42,500 bases of DNA from an uncultured Clostridia bacterium (GCA_944391755.1 CALXUT010000024.1:1-42500); one strand, 5' to 3'. Shown: positions 24,695 to 36,117, counted from the first letter of the stretch. The notes: generated by a model from the sequence alone, not told the origin. Program-made: numbers and translations.

Positions 24695-27600
24695 TTGAAA
24701 ATCAAAGAAGTAAAATACGAAAAAACAGTTCGTAAAGATTTCTCAAAAGTTGGCGATTATATTGAAATGCCAAACTTAATCAAAGTTCAAAAAGATTCCT
24801 ATGACTGGTTTGTAGAAGAAGGACTTGGAGAAGTATTAAAAGATATTTCACCAATAGTTGACTACACAGGAAATTTAGTTCTTGAATTTTTCGATTATTA
24901 CATGGAAGACAAAACAAAATATACCCTAGAAGAAGCGAAAGAAAGAGATGCTACATATTCAACCAGATTACATGTAAAAGTAAGATTAATCAATCGTGAA
25001 ACTGGTGAAATCAAAGAGCAAGAAATTTACTTAGGTGATTTCCCTCTAATGACAGATAGTGGAACTTTTATCATCAATGGAGCTGAAAGAGTTGTTGTAA
25101 GTCAATTAGTACGTTCACCAGGATGTTACTATGATGAGATTTTTGATACAAAAACAGGAAAGAAAACATATACATCAACAGTAATGCCTTTAAGAGGTGC
25201 ATGGATTGAATACGAAACAGACGGAAATGATATGTTCTGGGTACGTGTTGATAGAACAAGAAAAATCCCTGTAACAACACTATTAAGAGCAATTGGGTTA
25301 GTATCAGATGACCAAATAAGAACATTATTTGGAGAAGAAAACTTACTAGAAACAACTATCCAAAAAGATCCTATCAAAACAGGCGAAGATGCATTAATAG
25401 AGATTTATAAAAAGTTAAGACCAGGTGAATTGCCTACAGTAGAAGCTGCAAGAAGTTTATTTAATGGATTATTCTTTGATAATAGAAGATATGATTTAGC
25501 AAAAGTGGGAAGATTTAAATTTAATCAAAAACTAAGTATTGCAAACAGAATAAAAAATCAAGTAGCTTTTGAAGATATTATGGATAAAGAAACTGGAGAA
25601 GTATTTGTATCAGCAGGAGAAATCATTACACCAGAAGTTGCTGAAAATATCCAAAATGCAGGAATAAATGTTGTAGATATTAAATTAAACGATAAAAAGG
25701 TAAGAATCATAGGAAATGGTACAGTAAATATCTACAAAGTATTACCAAATGTGGATTTAAGCAAATTACATTTTAAAGAAGATGTAAATTATGAAGTATT
25801 AAAAAACATCATGGAAAATACTAGTGAAGAAGACTTAGTAAAAATGTTAAAAGAAAGATATGATGAATTAGTACCAAAACATATTACAACAGAAGATATG
25901 ATAGCTTCTGTAAACTATTTATTAAATATGGCACATGGACTTGGAAAAGCTGATGACATAGACCACTTATCAAATCGTAGAATTAGATGTGTTGGTGAAT
26001 TATTACAAAATCAATTTAGAATTGGTTTAACAAGATTAGAAAGAGTTGTTCGTGAAAGAATGACAATTCAAGATTTAGATGTTATCACACCACAAACATT
26101 AATTAATACAAAACCAATCACATCATCAATTAGAGAATTCTTTGGAAGCTCACAATTATCACAATTCATGGATCAAACAAATCCATTATCAGAATTAACA
26201 CATAAAAGAAGAATTTCTGCATTAGGACCAGGAGGACTTTCAAGAGAAAGAGCTGGATTTGAAGTACGTGACATTCACTATACACATTATGGTAGATTAT
26301 GTCCAATAGAATCTCCAGAAGGACCAAATATAGGATTAATATCTGCATTATCATCATTTGCCAATATTAATGAATATGGATTTATAGAAACACCATATAG
26401 GAAAGTAGATCCAGAAACACATAGAGTAACAGATATTGTTGAATATATGAGTGCAGATGTTGAAGATAATTATATAATTGCTCAAGCATCTGAACCAATG
26501 GACAAAAATGGAGAATTTATTAATAAACGTATTCGTGTAAGACACAGAAATGAAATAATAGAAGTAGATAAAGAATTAGTACAATATATAGATGTATCAC
26601 CAAAACAATTAGTATCTATAGCTGCAGCAATGATACCATTCTTAGAGCATGATGATGCTAAAAGAGCATTAATGGGTGCAAACATGCAGCGTCAAGCAGT
26701 TCCTTTAATGATAACAGAAGCACCAATTGTAGGAACAGGTATTGAATATAGAACAGCAAAAGATTCAGGAATATTAGTATTAGCTGAAGATGATGGTGTT
26801 GTAGAAAAAGTTACTGGTGATAGTATTACCATGAAATACAAGAATGGAAAAACGGTTGTACATAAACTTCGTAAATTTAAAAGAACAAATGGTGGAACAT
26901 GTATCAATCAAAAACCAATTGTATCAAAAGGTGAAAAAGTGAAAAAAGGAGATGCCATAGCAGATGGACCATCTACAAAAGGTGGAGAAATGGCATTAGG
27001 AAAAAATGTATTAATTGCATTTTCAACTTGGGAAGGGTACAATTACGAGGATGCTATTCTATTAAATGAAAGACTAGTACAAGAAGATGTATTTACATCA
27101 ATTCACATAGAAGAATATGATTGTGAATGTCGTGATACAAAATTAGGAGCAGAAGAAATCACAAGAGATATTCCAAATGTTGGGGATGATTCCTTAAAAG
27201 ACCTAGATGAAAATGGAATTATTAGAATAGGTGCAGAAGTAAGACCAGGAGATATATTAGTAGGTAAAGTAACTCCAAAAGGAGAAACAGAATTAACTGC
27301 AGAAGAAAGATTACTTCGTGCTATATTTGGAGAAAAAGCTAGAGAAGTAAGAGATACTTCACTTCGTGTACCACATGGAGAAGCTGGAACAATTGTAGAT
27401 GTAAAAATCTTTACAAGAGATAATTCAGAAGAATTAGGACCAGGAGTAAATCAAGTTATCAGATGTTATATTGCAACAAAGAGAAAAATATCTGTTGGTG
27501 ATAAAATGGCTGGTCGTCATGGTAATAAAGGTGTAATATCAAGAATATTACCAACAGAAGATATGCCATTCTTACCAGATGGAACACCAATAGATATCTT

Positions 27601-28450
27601 ATTAAATCCATTAGGTGTACCTTCTCGTATGAACTTAGGACAGGTATTAGAAGTTCACTTAGGTGCAGCAGCACGTGCATTAGGATGGAAAGTATCAACA
27701 CCAGTATTTGATGGAGCATCAGAAGCAGAAATTGAAGAATTATTAAAAGAATCTGGATTATCACCAGATGGAAAATCTATTCTTTATGATGGAAGAACAG
27801 GAGAACCATTTGATAAGCCAATTACAGTTGGTGTTATGTATATGTTAAAATTACATCACTTAGTAGATGATAAAATCCATGCTCGTTCAACGGGACCATA
27901 TTCACTTGTAACACAACAACCATTAGGAGGAAAAGCACAATTTGGTGGACAACGTTTTGGAGAGATGGAAGTTTGGGCGTTAGAAGCATATGGTGCAGCT
28001 TATACATTACAAGAAATTTTAACTGTAAAATCAGATGATACCATCGGTCGTGTAAAAGCGTATGAAGCAATTGTAAAAGGTGAAAATATACCAGAACCAG
28101 GAGTTCCAGAAAGCTTTAAAGTATTAGTAAAAGAATTACAAGCATTAGGATTAGACATTAAATTATATACAGAAAGTAATGAAGAATTAGAATTAAAAGA
28201 ACATATAGAAGATGGAATTGATTATCCAGAAGGTGAAGAGGGAAAATCATTGACAGAAGATGATGTGCTAATACATGAAGATTTAGAAGATGGATATTCT
28301 GAAGAAGACGAAATGATGGATGACGAAGAAGATGATGAAGATAGTGATGAATTATTTGATGGAATAGATGATGGAGACGAAGACATCTATGATAATGACT
28401 TAGCTAATGATAATTTAGATAATGATAATGATAATGATATAATAGAATAA
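24695..28450 (+). CDS. rpoB: RNA polymerase subunit beta
   Basis: This is the catalytic beta subunit (1251 residues). Recognisable blocks include [11 protein letters not shown], the rifampicin-site region [102 protein letters not shown] and [28 protein letters not shown]. The start is TTG 24695, 8 bases after AAGGAG; a GTG inside that site is less likely. The last 67 residues (from about 1185) are a nearly uncharged-free acidic tail with 35 Asp/Glu and no Lys or Arg, ending in Asp-Asn repeats from a GATAAT tandem. rpoC follows after a structured gap. Confidence 0.98.
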   Translation: MKIKEVKYEKTVRKDFSKVGDYIEMPNLIKVQKDSYDWFVEEGLGEVLKDISPIVDYTGNLVLEFFDYYMEDKTKYTLEEAKERDATYSTRLHVKVRLINRETGEIKEQEIYLGDFPLMTDSGTFIINGAERVVVSQLVRSPGCYYDEIFDTKTGKKTYTSTVMPLRGAWIEYETDGNDMFWVRVDRTRKIPVTTLLRAIGLVSDDQIRTLFGEENLLETTIQKDPIKTGEDALIEIYKKLRPGELPTVEAARSLFNGLFFDNRRYDLAKVGRFKFNQKLSIANRIKNQVAFEDIMDKETGEVFVSAGEIITPEVAENIQNAGINVVDIKLNDKKVRIIGNGTVNIYKVLPNVDLSKLHFKEDVNYEVLKNIMENTSEEDLVKMLKERYDELVPKHITTEDMIASVNYLLNMAHGLGKADDIDHLSNRRIRCVGELLQNQFRIGLTRLERVVRERMTIQDLDVITPQTLINTKPITSSIREFFGSSQLSQFMDQTNPLSELTHKRRISALGPGGLSRERAGFEVRDIHYTHYGRLCPIESPEGPNIGLISALSSFANINEYGFIETPYRKVDPETHRVTDIVEYMSADVEDNYIIAQASEPMDKNGEFINKRIRVRHRNEIIEVDKELVQYIDVSPKQLVSIAAAMIPFLEHDDAKRALMGANMQRQAVPLMITEAPIVGTGIEYRTAKDSGILVLAEDDGVVEKVTGDSITMKYKNGKTVVHKLRKFKRTNGGTCINQKPIVSKGEKVKKGDAIADGPSTKGGEMALGKNVLIAFSTWEGYNYEDAILLNERLVQEDVFTSIHIEEYDCECRDTKLGAEEITRDIPNVGDDSLKDLDENGIIRIGAEVRPGDILVGKVTPKGETELTAEERLLRAIFGEKAREVRDTSLRVPHGEAGTIVDVKIFTRDNSEELGPGVNQVIRCYIATKRKISVGDKMAGRHGNKGVISRILPTEDMPFLPDGTPIDILLNPLGVPSRMNLGQVLEVHLGAAARALGWKVSTPVFDGASEAEIEELLKESGLSPDGKSILYDGRTGEPFDKPITVGVMYMLKLHHLVDDKIHARSTGPYSLVTQQPLGGKAQFGGQRFGEMEVWALEAYGAAYTLQEILTVKSDDTIGRVKAYEAIVKGENIPEPGVPESFKVLVKELQALGLDIKLYTESNEELELKEHIEDGIDYPEGEEGKSLTEDDVLIHEDLEDGYSEEDEMMDDEEDDEDSDELFDGIDDGDEDIYDNDLANDNLDNDNDNDIIE

Positions 28451-28457
28451 TTGCATA

Positions 28458-28531
28458 AATTTCAAAAAGTGAAGAGGCGACGGAAAAGTTTGCAGGAGCA
28501 GAGGATAGCCCTCTTAAGCTGTTTTGAAATT
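28458..28531 (+). ncRNA. Structured RNA element between rpoB and rpoC
   Basis: A perfect 10-bp outer helix (28458-28467 with 28522-28531) encloses about 54 bases that are far richer in G and C than their surroundings. Inside, CCTCT (28510-28514) can pair with AGAGG at 28500-28504, giving a local hairpin extended by AGC/GCT, or with the identical AGAGG at 28473-28477. Only one can form at a time. It ends 35 bases before the rpoC start. There is no T-run, so it is not a terminator. It may be an RNase III site or a regulatory switch; I do not recognise it as a known family. Confidence 0.55.
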
Positions 28532-28566
28532 ACCCAAAAAAACAAAGAAGGGGGACATCTAAAAAG

Positions 28567-31500
28567 ATGGATGAATTAGAGATATTCAACAAAATTAGAA
28601 TAGGAATCGCTTCAGATGAAAAAATAAGAGAATGGTCAAAAGGTGAAGTAAAAAAACCAGAAACAATTAATTATAGAACATTAAAACCAGAAAAAGATGG
28701 TTTATTTTGTGAAAAAATATTTGGACCAACAAAGGACTGGGAATGTCATTGTGGTAAATATAAAAGAGTAAGATATAAAGGAATTGTTTGTGACAGATGT
28801 GGTGTAGAAGTTACAAAATCAAAAGTAAGAAGAGAAAGAATGGGACATATCGAATTAGCTGCGCCAGTTGCTCATATTTGGTATTTTAAGGGGATTCCAA
28901 GTAGAATTGCATTAATGTTAGATATATCACCTCGTAACCTTGAAAAAATCATTTATTTTGCTTCTTATATTGTAACAGACAAAGGTACATCAGGACTAGA
29001 AAAATGCCAAGTTTTAAATGAAAAAGAATATCATGAAGCAGAAGAAAAATATGGCAAAAAATCATTTAAAGCAGAAATGGGAGCAGAAGCAATCAGAAAA
29101 TTACTAGAAGAAATCGATTTAGACAAATTAGTAAAAGAAATTAAGAAAGAATTAGAAACAGCAAGTGAACAAAAAAAGGCAAAACTAATAAAACGATTAG
29201 ATACTGTAGAATCATTTAAATTATCAGGAAATAGACCTGAATGGATGGTAATGAATGTTATTCCAGTAATTCCACCAGACCTAAGACCAATGGTACAATT
29301 AGATGGTGGTAGATTTGCAACATCAGACTTAAATGATTTATATAGAAGAGTAATTAACAGAAATAACAGATTAAAAAGACTATTAGAACTAGGAGCGCCA
29401 GAAATTATTGTAAGAAACGAAAAAAGAATGTTACAAGAATCAGTAGATGCTCTTATTGATAATAGTAGAAGAGGAAGACCTGTTACAGGAGCTGGTAATA
29501 GACCATTAAAATCATTATCAGACTTATTAAAAGGAAAACAAGGTAGATTTCGTCAAAACTTATTAGGAAAAAGAGTTGACTATTCAGGTCGTTCTGTAAT
29601 CGTTGTAGGACCAGAATTAAAAATCTATCAATGTGGACTTCCAAAGGAAATGGCTGTAGAATTATTTAAACCATTTGTTATGAGAGAATTAGTAGGAAGA
29701 CATTTAGCACATAATATTAAAAGTGCAAAAAGAATGGTAGAAAGACTAAGCCCAGAAGTATGGGGAATTCTTGAAGAAGTTATCAAAGACCATCCAGTTA
29801 TGTTAAACCGTGCTCCAACATTACATAGATTAGGAATACAAGCATTTGAACCTGTATTAGTAGAAGGTAGAGCAATTAAACTTCACCCATTAGTATGTGA
29901 AGCATTTAATGCTGACTTTGATGGTGACCAAATGGCAGTGCATTTACCATTAACACCAGAAGCACAATCAGAAGCAAGATATTTAATGCTTGCAACAAAT
30001 AACCTATTAAAACCTCAAGATGGTAGACCAGTAGCAGTACCAAGATTGGACATGATTTTAGGAAGCTATTATTTAACAATGACATTAGATGGAGAATTAG
30101 GAGAAGGAAAATATTTCAAAGATCCTGATGAAGCAATTATGGCATTCCAAAATAAAGCTGTTGGAATTCATGCTAAAATCTTTGTAAGAATCACAAAAGA
30201 AATTAATGGGGAAATGAAATCTAAAAAAATAGAAACAAGTGTTGGTAGAATTATATTTAACCAAGGAATACCACAAGATTTAGGATTTATCAATAGAGAA
30301 GAAGATCCATTCCAATATGAAATTGATTTCCCTGTAATGAAAAAATCAATGGGAACTATCATTGAAAGAGTAATTGACAAACATGGATTAACAGAATCAG
30401 CAGAAGTAATCGATTATATTAAAGCTTTAGGATTTAAATATTCGACATTAGCAGGAATCACATTCTCTGTAGCAGATGTTGAAGTACCAGAAGCAAAGAA
30501 AACGATATTAGAAGAAGCAGATAAAGCTGTTGAAAAAGTTAGAAACCAATATAGAAGAGGTTTAATAACAGATGATGAAAGATATAAAACTGTAATAGAT
30601 ATTTGGGAAAAGGCAACAAATGATGTAAGTAAAGCAATGGAAGAAAACTTTGATGACTTAAACCCAATATACATGATGGTTAAATCAGGAGCCCGTGGTA
30701 ATATGAACCAATTAAGACAAATAGCAGGTATGCGTGGTCTTATGGCAAGTACTACTGGTAAGGCTGTTGAAATACCAATTAAATCATGTTTCCGTGAAGG
30801 TCTAGATGCACTAGAATACTTTATTTCATCACATGGTGCTCGTAAAGGACTTTCTGATACAGCTTTAAGAACAGCAGACTCTGGATATTTAACAAGAAGA
30901 CTTGTTGATGTATCACAAGATATTATCGTAAGAGAACATGATTGTGGAACTCATGAAGGTTTATTGCTAGAAGCAATCAAAGATGGAAATCAAGTACTTG
31001 AAAAACTAGAAGAAAGACTAGAAGGAAGATATCCATTAAATGATATTATCAATCCAAGTACGGGAGAAGTGATTGTTGATACAAACACAATGATAAATAA
31101 AGAGATTGCTAAACAAATTGTAGATGCTGGAATAGAGCAAGTTGTTGTTCGTTCTGTAATTGGATGTAGAAGCAAACATGGTGTATGTCAAAAATGTTAT
31201 GGTATGGGATTAGCAAGAAGAGATCAAGTATCAATAGGAGAAGCTATCGGTATCATAGCAGCTCAATCAATTGGTGAACCTGGAACACAGTTAACCATGA
31301 GAACAATTCACTCTGGAGGTGTAGCAGGTGTAGCAGATATTACACAAGGTCTTCCTAGGGTTGAAGAGTTATTTGAAGCTAGAAAACCAAAGGGTGTGGC
31401 TGTTATTACTGAGATAGATGGTAAAGTTAAAATTTCTGAAACAAAGAAGAAGAAAGAAATTATTGTTACATCTAAAGATAACTCTAAAACATATACAATA

Positions 31501-32085
31501 CCATTTGGTTCTAAACTAAAAGTTAAAGATGGTGACGAAGTAAAAGCTGCTCAAGCCTTAATTGAAGGTTCAATCAATCCAGCTGAAATATTAGCAATAA
31601 AAGGACCAGAAGGAGTTTATGAATACTTAATTTCTGAAGTTCAAAAAGTATATAGAAATCAAGGTGTTGATATAAACGATAAACATATTGAAGTAATAGC
31701 AAGACAAATGCTTAGAAAAGTTAAAGTTGAAAATAGTGGAGATACAGATATGTTCCCAGGGGCTTTAATTGATATGTACGAATTTGAAGAGAAAAATGAG
31801 AAAGCAGTATCAGAAGGAAAAACTCCGGCAACAGGAAGAAGAGTATTACTAGGAATTACAAAGGCATCACTTGCAACAGATAGTTTCTTATCAGCAGCTT
31901 CATTCCAAGAAACAACTAGAGTATTAACAGAAGCAGCAATAAAAGGTAAAGAAGATAATTTGATAGGATTAAAAGAAAATGTAATTATAGGAAAACTTAT
32001 CCCAGCAGGAACGGGAATGAAGAGATATCAAGATATTAAAATTAAAGTAGAAGGAGAAGAAGAAAAAACTCCAGAAACAGTGTAA
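28567..32085 (+). CDS. rpoC: RNA polymerase subunit beta'
   Basis: This 1172-residue subunit supplies the active-site magnesium: [12 protein letters not shown] with D450, D452 and D454. The N-terminal zinc site is C60, C62, C75, C78 ([22 protein letters not shown]); the second is near HDCGTHEG and [14 protein letters not shown]. Other blocks: [40 protein letters not shown], the trigger-loop region [20 protein letters not shown] and [22 protein letters not shown]. The start has AAGGGGG ahead, 11 bases away, behind the structured intergenic RNA. A strong terminator follows its stop. Confidence 0.98.
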   Translation: MDELEIFNKIRIGIASDEKIREWSKGEVKKPETINYRTLKPEKDGLFCEKIFGPTKDWECHCGKYKRVRYKGIVCDRCGVEVTKSKVRRERMGHIELAAPVAHIWYFKGIPSRIALMLDISPRNLEKIIYFASYIVTDKGTSGLEKCQVLNEKEYHEAEEKYGKKSFKAEMGAEAIRKLLEEIDLDKLVKEIKKELETASEQKKAKLIKRLDTVESFKLSGNRPEWMVMNVIPVIPPDLRPMVQLDGGRFATSDLNDLYRRVINRNNRLKRLLELGAPEIIVRNEKRMLQESVDALIDNSRRGRPVTGAGNRPLKSLSDLLKGKQGRFRQNLLGKRVDYSGRSVIVVGPELKIYQCGLPKEMAVELFKPFVMRELVGRHLAHNIKSAKRMVERLSPEVWGILEEVIKDHPVMLNRAPTLHRLGIQAFEPVLVEGRAIKLHPLVCEAFNADFDGDQMAVHLPLTPEAQSEARYLMLATNNLLKPQDGRPVAVPRLDMILGSYYLTMTLDGELGEGKYFKDPDEAIMAFQNKAVGIHAKIFVRITKEINGEMKSKKIETSVGRIIFNQGIPQDLGFINREEDPFQYEIDFPVMKKSMGTIIERVIDKHGLTESAEVIDYIKALGFKYSTLAGITFSVADVEVPEAKKTILEEADKAVEKVRNQYRRGLITDDERYKTVIDIWEKATNDVSKAMEENFDDLNPIYMMVKSGARGNMNQLRQIAGMRGLMASTTGKAVEIPIKSCFREGLDALEYFISSHGARKGLSDTALRTADSGYLTRRLVDVSQDIIVREHDCGTHEGLLLEAIKDGNQVLEKLEERLEGRYPLNDIINPSTGEVIVDTNTMINKEIAKQIVDAGIEQVVVRSVIGCRSKHGVCQKCYGMGLARRDQVSIGEAIGIIAAQSIGEPGTQLTMRTIHSGGVAGVADITQGLPRVEELFEARKPKGVAVITEIDGKVKISETKKKKEIIVTSKDNSKTYTIPFGSKLKVKDGDEVKAAQALIEGSINPAEILAIKGPEGVYEYLISEVQKVYRNQGVDINDKHIEVIARQMLRKVKVENSGDTDMFPGALIDMYEFEEKNEKAVSEGKTPATGRRVLLGITKASLATDSFLSAASFQETTRVLTEAAIKGKEDNLIGLKENVIIGKLIPAGTGMKRYQDIKIKVEGEEEKTPETV

Positions 32086-32090
32086 ATAAA

Positions 32091-32134
32091 AAATAGATCT
32101 AGAAGTTAAAATTAACTCTTAGGTCTATTTTTTT
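32091..32134 (+). terminator. Terminator after rpoC
   Basis: An outer 11-bp stem (32091-32101 with 32120-32130, one G-T pair) holds an inner AGTTAA/TTAACT hairpin and is followed by a long T-run. Confidence 0.9.
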
Positions 32135-32434
32135 GCTAAATTTTTTTTACAATGTAAAATTATATCTTTAATTATATAAATTAAAGTTAGAAAAATTTTC
32201 TTTTTAGCTATTTATCTTCTAAATCCCAAAAATTTTATAGCATTCTGCCAATATTAAATATAAACATAAAAAATATTTAAAAAACTTGCATTTTTCATTA
32301 TTTTCTGGTATATATTGTATATATTCTTATCTTTAATTTATATACTTAAGGATTGGAAAATATAAATATATGCGATACAACTAAAAGAGAATATAAAGTA
32401 TACGCTAATAGCAAAAAAGAAAGGAAGATGAAAA
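32135..32434 (+). promoter_or_regulatory. Gene-free interval with promoter and leader of the pilin-like gene
   Basis: No gene is seen. A promoter lies at 32286-32314: TTGCAT, a 17-base spacer and TATATA with an extended TGG in front of it. The leader (about 110 bases) can form GCGATAC (32372-32378) with GTATACGC (32398-32405). A perfect 8-bp A/T hairpin stands at 32166-32186, before the promoter. Confidence 0.55.
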
Positions 32435-32734
32435 ATGAAAGGACAAAAGAAAAACAACAATGGAATAACCTTAATTGCACTTGTAGTAACTGTTGTAGTA
32501 TTAATTATACTAGCAGCCATTAGTATAAGTGTACTGGGGGGAGATAATGGAACAATTGAAAATTCACAAGAAGCAAGAGACAAAACAGAAATCAGTCAAG
32601 AAGCAGAAATTGTAGAAATCTCCGCAGCACAAGCATCAAGCAAAAGTATGAGCGGAAGTGTAGAAAGAGAAAACTTAGAAAAAGCATTAGATGAAAATAT
32701 AGGAAAACGGAAAATATACATTAACAGAGGATGA
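32435..32734 (+). pseudogene. Pilin-like surface protein, N-terminal part (frameshifted)
   Basis: This part holds the type IV prepilin-like leader KGQKKNNNG|ITLIALVVTVVVLIILAAISISVLGG: a short basic leader, a Gly before the cut site, and a long hydrophobic helix. The Glu normally at position +5 is replaced by Ala, as in many clostridial proteins of this kind. After ENSQEARDKTEISQEAEIVE the frame is lost at the A4 run 32704-32707 and ends at 32734. Removing one A gives DENIGNGKYTLTEDEDKF and continues without a stop into the 32703-34982 frame. AGGAAGATG precedes the ATG. It is cut by prepilin peptidase if the family pattern holds. Confidence 0.78.
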
Positions 32735-34982
32735 AGACAAATTTATTATTGTATTTAAAGATAGTAAAACAAAAACAGAACATTATGTAGAAAAAGAGCC
32801 AACAGTTGTAGTTGGAGATGGAGAAGATGATGAACCAACAATTCCAGAAGAAATTATAGGAACAGTAAATTTTGGAAATACAGTATGGAATGAGGGAAAA
32901 GCAAGTGTAACTGTTAGTACAACAACCAAATATCAAATAGAATATCAAAAAAACACAACAAATGGAACCTGGATAAAAATAGAAAGTGGAAAGAGTATAA
33001 CAGGATTACAAAATGGAGATATTGTTTATGCAAGACTAACAAATGGAACAAATGCAGGAAAAAATAGTCAAAAAGAGATAAAAGACATAACAGCCCCAAC
33101 AATAACAAGTGTGACAGCGACTATAAATAGTGTAACAGTAGTAGCAACAGACAGAGAATCAGGAATTAATGGATATGCAATAACAACAAATAATAATAGA
33201 CCAAACACAACAGATTTTAGAACTGCATCAGTAACCAACAATTTAAACCAAAAAATAACAGGACTAACAGAAAATACAACCTATTATGTATGGGTAAAAG
33301 ATGTAGCAGGAAATATTAGTAATAGTAAGACCATAAAAACATCAATAGATACACCACCAGACTTAACTACAGCTAATGTAACATTTACATCAAACCCAAG
33401 TGGATGGACAAATGGTGATGTTGTAGTAACTGCAAATACAAGTGTATCAGGATACACCTTACAGACAAGCAAAAATGCAAGTAGTTGGAGTGATACAAAC
33501 ACACAAACATTTAGTGCAAATGGAACAATGTATGCAAGACTAATAAGTAAATCAGGAACAGCAGGAGATTATGCAGAATATTCTGTAACCAATATAGATA
33601 AAAATAAGCCAATAATAACAGATGTAACAGCAACAATAAATAGTATCACAATGAGAGCAACAGATTATGAATCTTGGATAAATGGATATACAATCACAAC
33701 ATCTTATAATACACCAAGTATATCTGCATTTTCAGGAATATCAACAACAAATGTATTTAGTAAAACACTTTCAGGATTAACACCAAATACTACTTATTAT
33801 TTGTGGGTAAAAGACCAAGCAGGAAATATAAGTACAGGATATGCCATGAAAACAGCAGATGATACACCACCAGCGTTAACAAAAGCAAACACTACATTTG
33901 AACAAAATCCAACAGGCTGGACAAATGGAAGTGTAACAGTAACAGCAAAAACAACAGTATCAGGTTATACAATACAAACAAGTAAAAATGCAAGTAGTTG
34001 GAGTAATACAAGTACACAAACATTTAGTGCAAACGGAACAATGTATGCAAGATTAATAAGTTCAACAGGAAAAGCAGGAGATTATACAACTTATAATATA
34101 ACAAACATTGATAAAAATAAGCCAACAATAATAGATGTGACTTCAACAACTAACAGTATTACATTTAGAGCAACAGATTATGAATCAGGAATTAATAAAT
34201 ATATTATAACAACATCGAATTCTACGCCATATATAGGGGATTTTACAACCGTAAGTAGTACAACTGTTTTAGATAAAACTGTTTATAATTTATCATCTAA
34301 TACAACTTATTGGATATGGGTACGAGATCAAGCAGGTAATACAAGCACCGCATATGCGATGAAAACAGCAGATAATGCGCCACCAGCTCTAACTTCGTCT
34401 AATGTTACATTTAGTCAAAGACCAACAGGTTGGACAAACCAAGATGTAACAGTAACGGTTAGCACAACAGAAACAGGATATACTTTACAAACAAGTCAAG
34501 ATTTAGTTGATTGGACAAGCACAAATAAACAAATTGTAGAGACAAATGGACCAGTTTATGCAAGATTAGTTAATAGTTCAGGAACGGCAGGAGATTACGC
34601 AACTTATAATGTAACCAACATCGATAAAGTAGCACCAGGATTTAGTAAAAATCATGTGTCTATATTGAGAAGGAAAGATATACCACAAGGTTCTGTGATT
34701 TTTAATAAAATAGTAGATGAGCAATCTGGAATTTCAAAAGTAATATTATATTATAAAACAGAAAGTGAAGATACTTATTCTACACAAACATATATGTATA
34801 ATTATCCAGGAAGTACAACAGAGCATACATTTAGATTTGAAGCAATGTTTTCTAGTCAATATGAAGAGTATTATATGTATGCGGAAATATATGATGCTGC
34901 AGGAAATATAAGGAGAACTTGTACAGCTTCATTAGATTATGAAGGAAATACAAATTATGCAGACGACACAGCTACTTATTAA
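32703..34982 (+). pseudogene. Pilin-like surface protein, Ig/FN3-like repeat part (frameshifted)
   Basis: This frame is open from 32703 but has no start of its own until a weak GTG at 33111, so it belongs to the prepilin-like start at 32435 (together about 848 residues). After an acidic linker (VVVGDGEDDEPTIPEE) come alternating modules. An Ig-like module has GWTNGSVTVTAKT ... GYTIQTSKNASSW ... NGTMYARLIS. A fibronectin-III-like module has DKNKPTIIDV ... ITFRATDYESGIN ... NTTYWIWVRDQAGNTS. The pair repeats three times with a period near 514 bases, preceded by a divergent half unit. A distinct end domain (about 34630-34980) finishes with YDAAGNIRRTC and has no LPXTG. A surface adhesin or pseudopilin is inferred. 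Confidence 0.78.
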
Positions 34983-35009
34983 AATAAAAAATAAAAGGAG
35001 GAAAATTAT

Positions 35010-35480
35010 ATGCAAAAGAAAAAACAAACAATAATCACATGGGCAATTATCATAATTGTACTAGTAGTCGCTATTATAGGAATAGTATGGTTAGTAAAAA
35101 ATAACCAAAAAGAAGAAATAGGAGAAGAAACAACAGAACCAGTAACCGAAGAATTTGTACGAAACTTAGAAGATGGTAAAAAATTAAATATCAGCCCTAT
35201 ATTAAAAGAAGACAAATCTTTTGAAAGTTTTACGATTAGTAATATACAATTAACATCACAAAATATGCAAACAGAATTATTAGCAACAGTAAAAAACAAT
35301 ACAGAACAAGCAACAGAATTAACACAAATACAAGTTATATTTTATGATGTAGAAGGAAAAGAAATCGTAACACTAGATGGAATTATTAGCCCATTAGAAC
35401 CAGGAGAAGAAACCCAATTAAATATAAGTTCATCACTAGACTATGCAAATGCTTATAATTTTGATATAAAAATTAAATAA
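35010..35480 (+). CDS. Small membrane-anchored extracytoplasmic protein
   Basis: The 156-residue protein has a basic start (MQKKKQ), one membrane helix (about 9-29) and an acidic linker (EEIGEETTEPVTEEF). It then has one beta-rich domain with ESFTISNIQLTSQNMQTELLATVKNNTEQATELTQIQVIFYDVEGKEI, which resembles the FxLYD-type or similar Ig-like fold found outside the membrane. That assignment is by eye. It starts 27 bases after the pilin-like gene with AAAGGAGG and must share its transcript, so it may help assemble or anchor that protein. It ends at a strong terminator. Confidence 0.82.
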   Translation: MQKKKQTIITWAIIIIVLVVAIIGIVWLVKNNQKEEIGEETTEPVTEEFVRNLEDGKKLNISPILKEDKSFESFTISNIQLTSQNMQTELLATVKNNTEQATELTQIQVIFYDVEGKEIVTLDGIISPLEPGEETQLNISSSLDYANAYNFDIKIK

Positions 35481-35504
35481 AATATTGTAATAGTTACAAT
35501 AAAA

Positions 35505-35539
35505 ATAAATAGAGTTTCCGAAAAGGAAACTCTATTTAT
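35505..35539. terminator. Bidirectional terminator
   Basis: A perfect 15-bp stem (35505-35519 with 35525-35539) has a GAAAA loop. It serves the small membrane protein gene and, from the other side, the HD gene whose stop codon (35532-35534) lies in the right arm. Confidence 0.9.
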
Positions 35540-36023
35540 ATGTAAATGATAAAAAACAATAATTTAATAGAACATATCCACAATAATTTGACCATTCCTT
35601 TAATGCACAATATTTATCCACAAAAGTAATAATAAAACTTTCCAAATATTTAGGTGGCGTAAAAGTCAATGGCCACATATGTTTCAAAATAATATCTTTT
35701 TCTTTATCATTTAAAGAAAATAAAGCTTCAGCATTTTTTAAGGCAACCTTAGGATGATTGCTTATATGTTTTTTTGGTCTTATTGTCTTATCTTCACAAC
35801 CATAAAAGAATAAGTCATGCAATAGTCCTGCACGAGCAATAGATTCATAATCTAAATGTAAAACCCTACAAATGATATATGAATAATAGGCAACAGATAA
35901 ACTATGCTCAAAACGTGTATAAGCATAATGATGCTTATACAATTTTAACTTTTGTACTTCTTCATTTATTATAATATCATTAACAATATCTAAAAACTCA
36001 TTTCTTTTGAATCTCATAACCAT
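35532..36023 (-). CDS. HD-domain protein (probable phosphohydrolase), copy 2
   Basis: This 163-residue relative of the protein at 11977-12561 keeps every predicted metal ligand: His40 (FEHSLSVAYYSY), His69-Asp70 (ARAGLLHDLFFYG), His115 (LKHMWPLTF) and Asp136 (FVDKYCA). Compared with copy 1 it lacks about 20 N-terminal residues and has a shorter C-terminus (LLNYCFLSFTYK, also hydrophobic). Substrate is unknown. The first ATG at 36023 has GAGG seven bases ahead; a second in-frame ATG at 36017 is possible. It is a single-gene unit, convergent with the surface locus and divergent from gdpP. Confidence 0.87.
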   Translation of the reverse strand: MVMRFKRNEFLDIVNDIIINEEVQKLKLYKHHYAYTRFEHSLSVAYYSYIICRVLHLDYESIARAGLLHDLFFYGCEDKTIRPKKHISNHPKVALKNAEALFSLNDKEKDIILKHMWPLTFTPPKYLESFIITFVDKYCALKEWSNYCGYVLLNYCFLSFTYK

Positions 36024-36041
36024 AATCTAACCTCTAAATCC

Positions 36042-36070
36042 ATTATAACATGAAACTGTAAAAAGTCTAA
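36042..36070 (-). promoter_or_regulatory. Promoter of HD gene copy 2
   Basis: On the minus strand, TATAAT (36042-36047) has an extended TGT in front. A weak TTAGAC -35 (36065-36070) lies 17 bases upstream. Confidence 0.6.
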
Positions 36071-36088
36071 TAGTAATTTATGGAAAAC

Positions 36089-36117
36089 TTGACAAAATGC
36101 CTAATTAGAAGTATACT
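36089..36117 (+). promoter_or_regulatory. Promoter of gdpP-rplI-dnaB
   Basis: A perfect TTGACA (36089-36094), 17 bases and TATACT (36112-36117). The leader behind it can fold GTAAGTA (36138-36144) with TACTTAC (36162-36168), with a CACT/AGTG outer stem, just ahead of a strong GGAGGGAGG. Confidence 0.8.

Noticed and set aside
28418-28438. GATAAT tandem as a regulatory or replication repeat
   Set aside because: It lies in frame at the end of rpoB and encodes Asp-Asn repeats; only three full units.
32339-32434. c-di-GMP riboswitch before the pilin-like gene
   Set aside because: A GEMM-type core was looked for because such genes are often so controlled, but the conserved GCAAACC and CCGGCC-like segments are absent.
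33350-34625. CRISPR or other non-coding tandem array
   Set aside because: The ~514-base repeats keep one reading frame and differ mostly at third positions, so they are protein-domain repeats.
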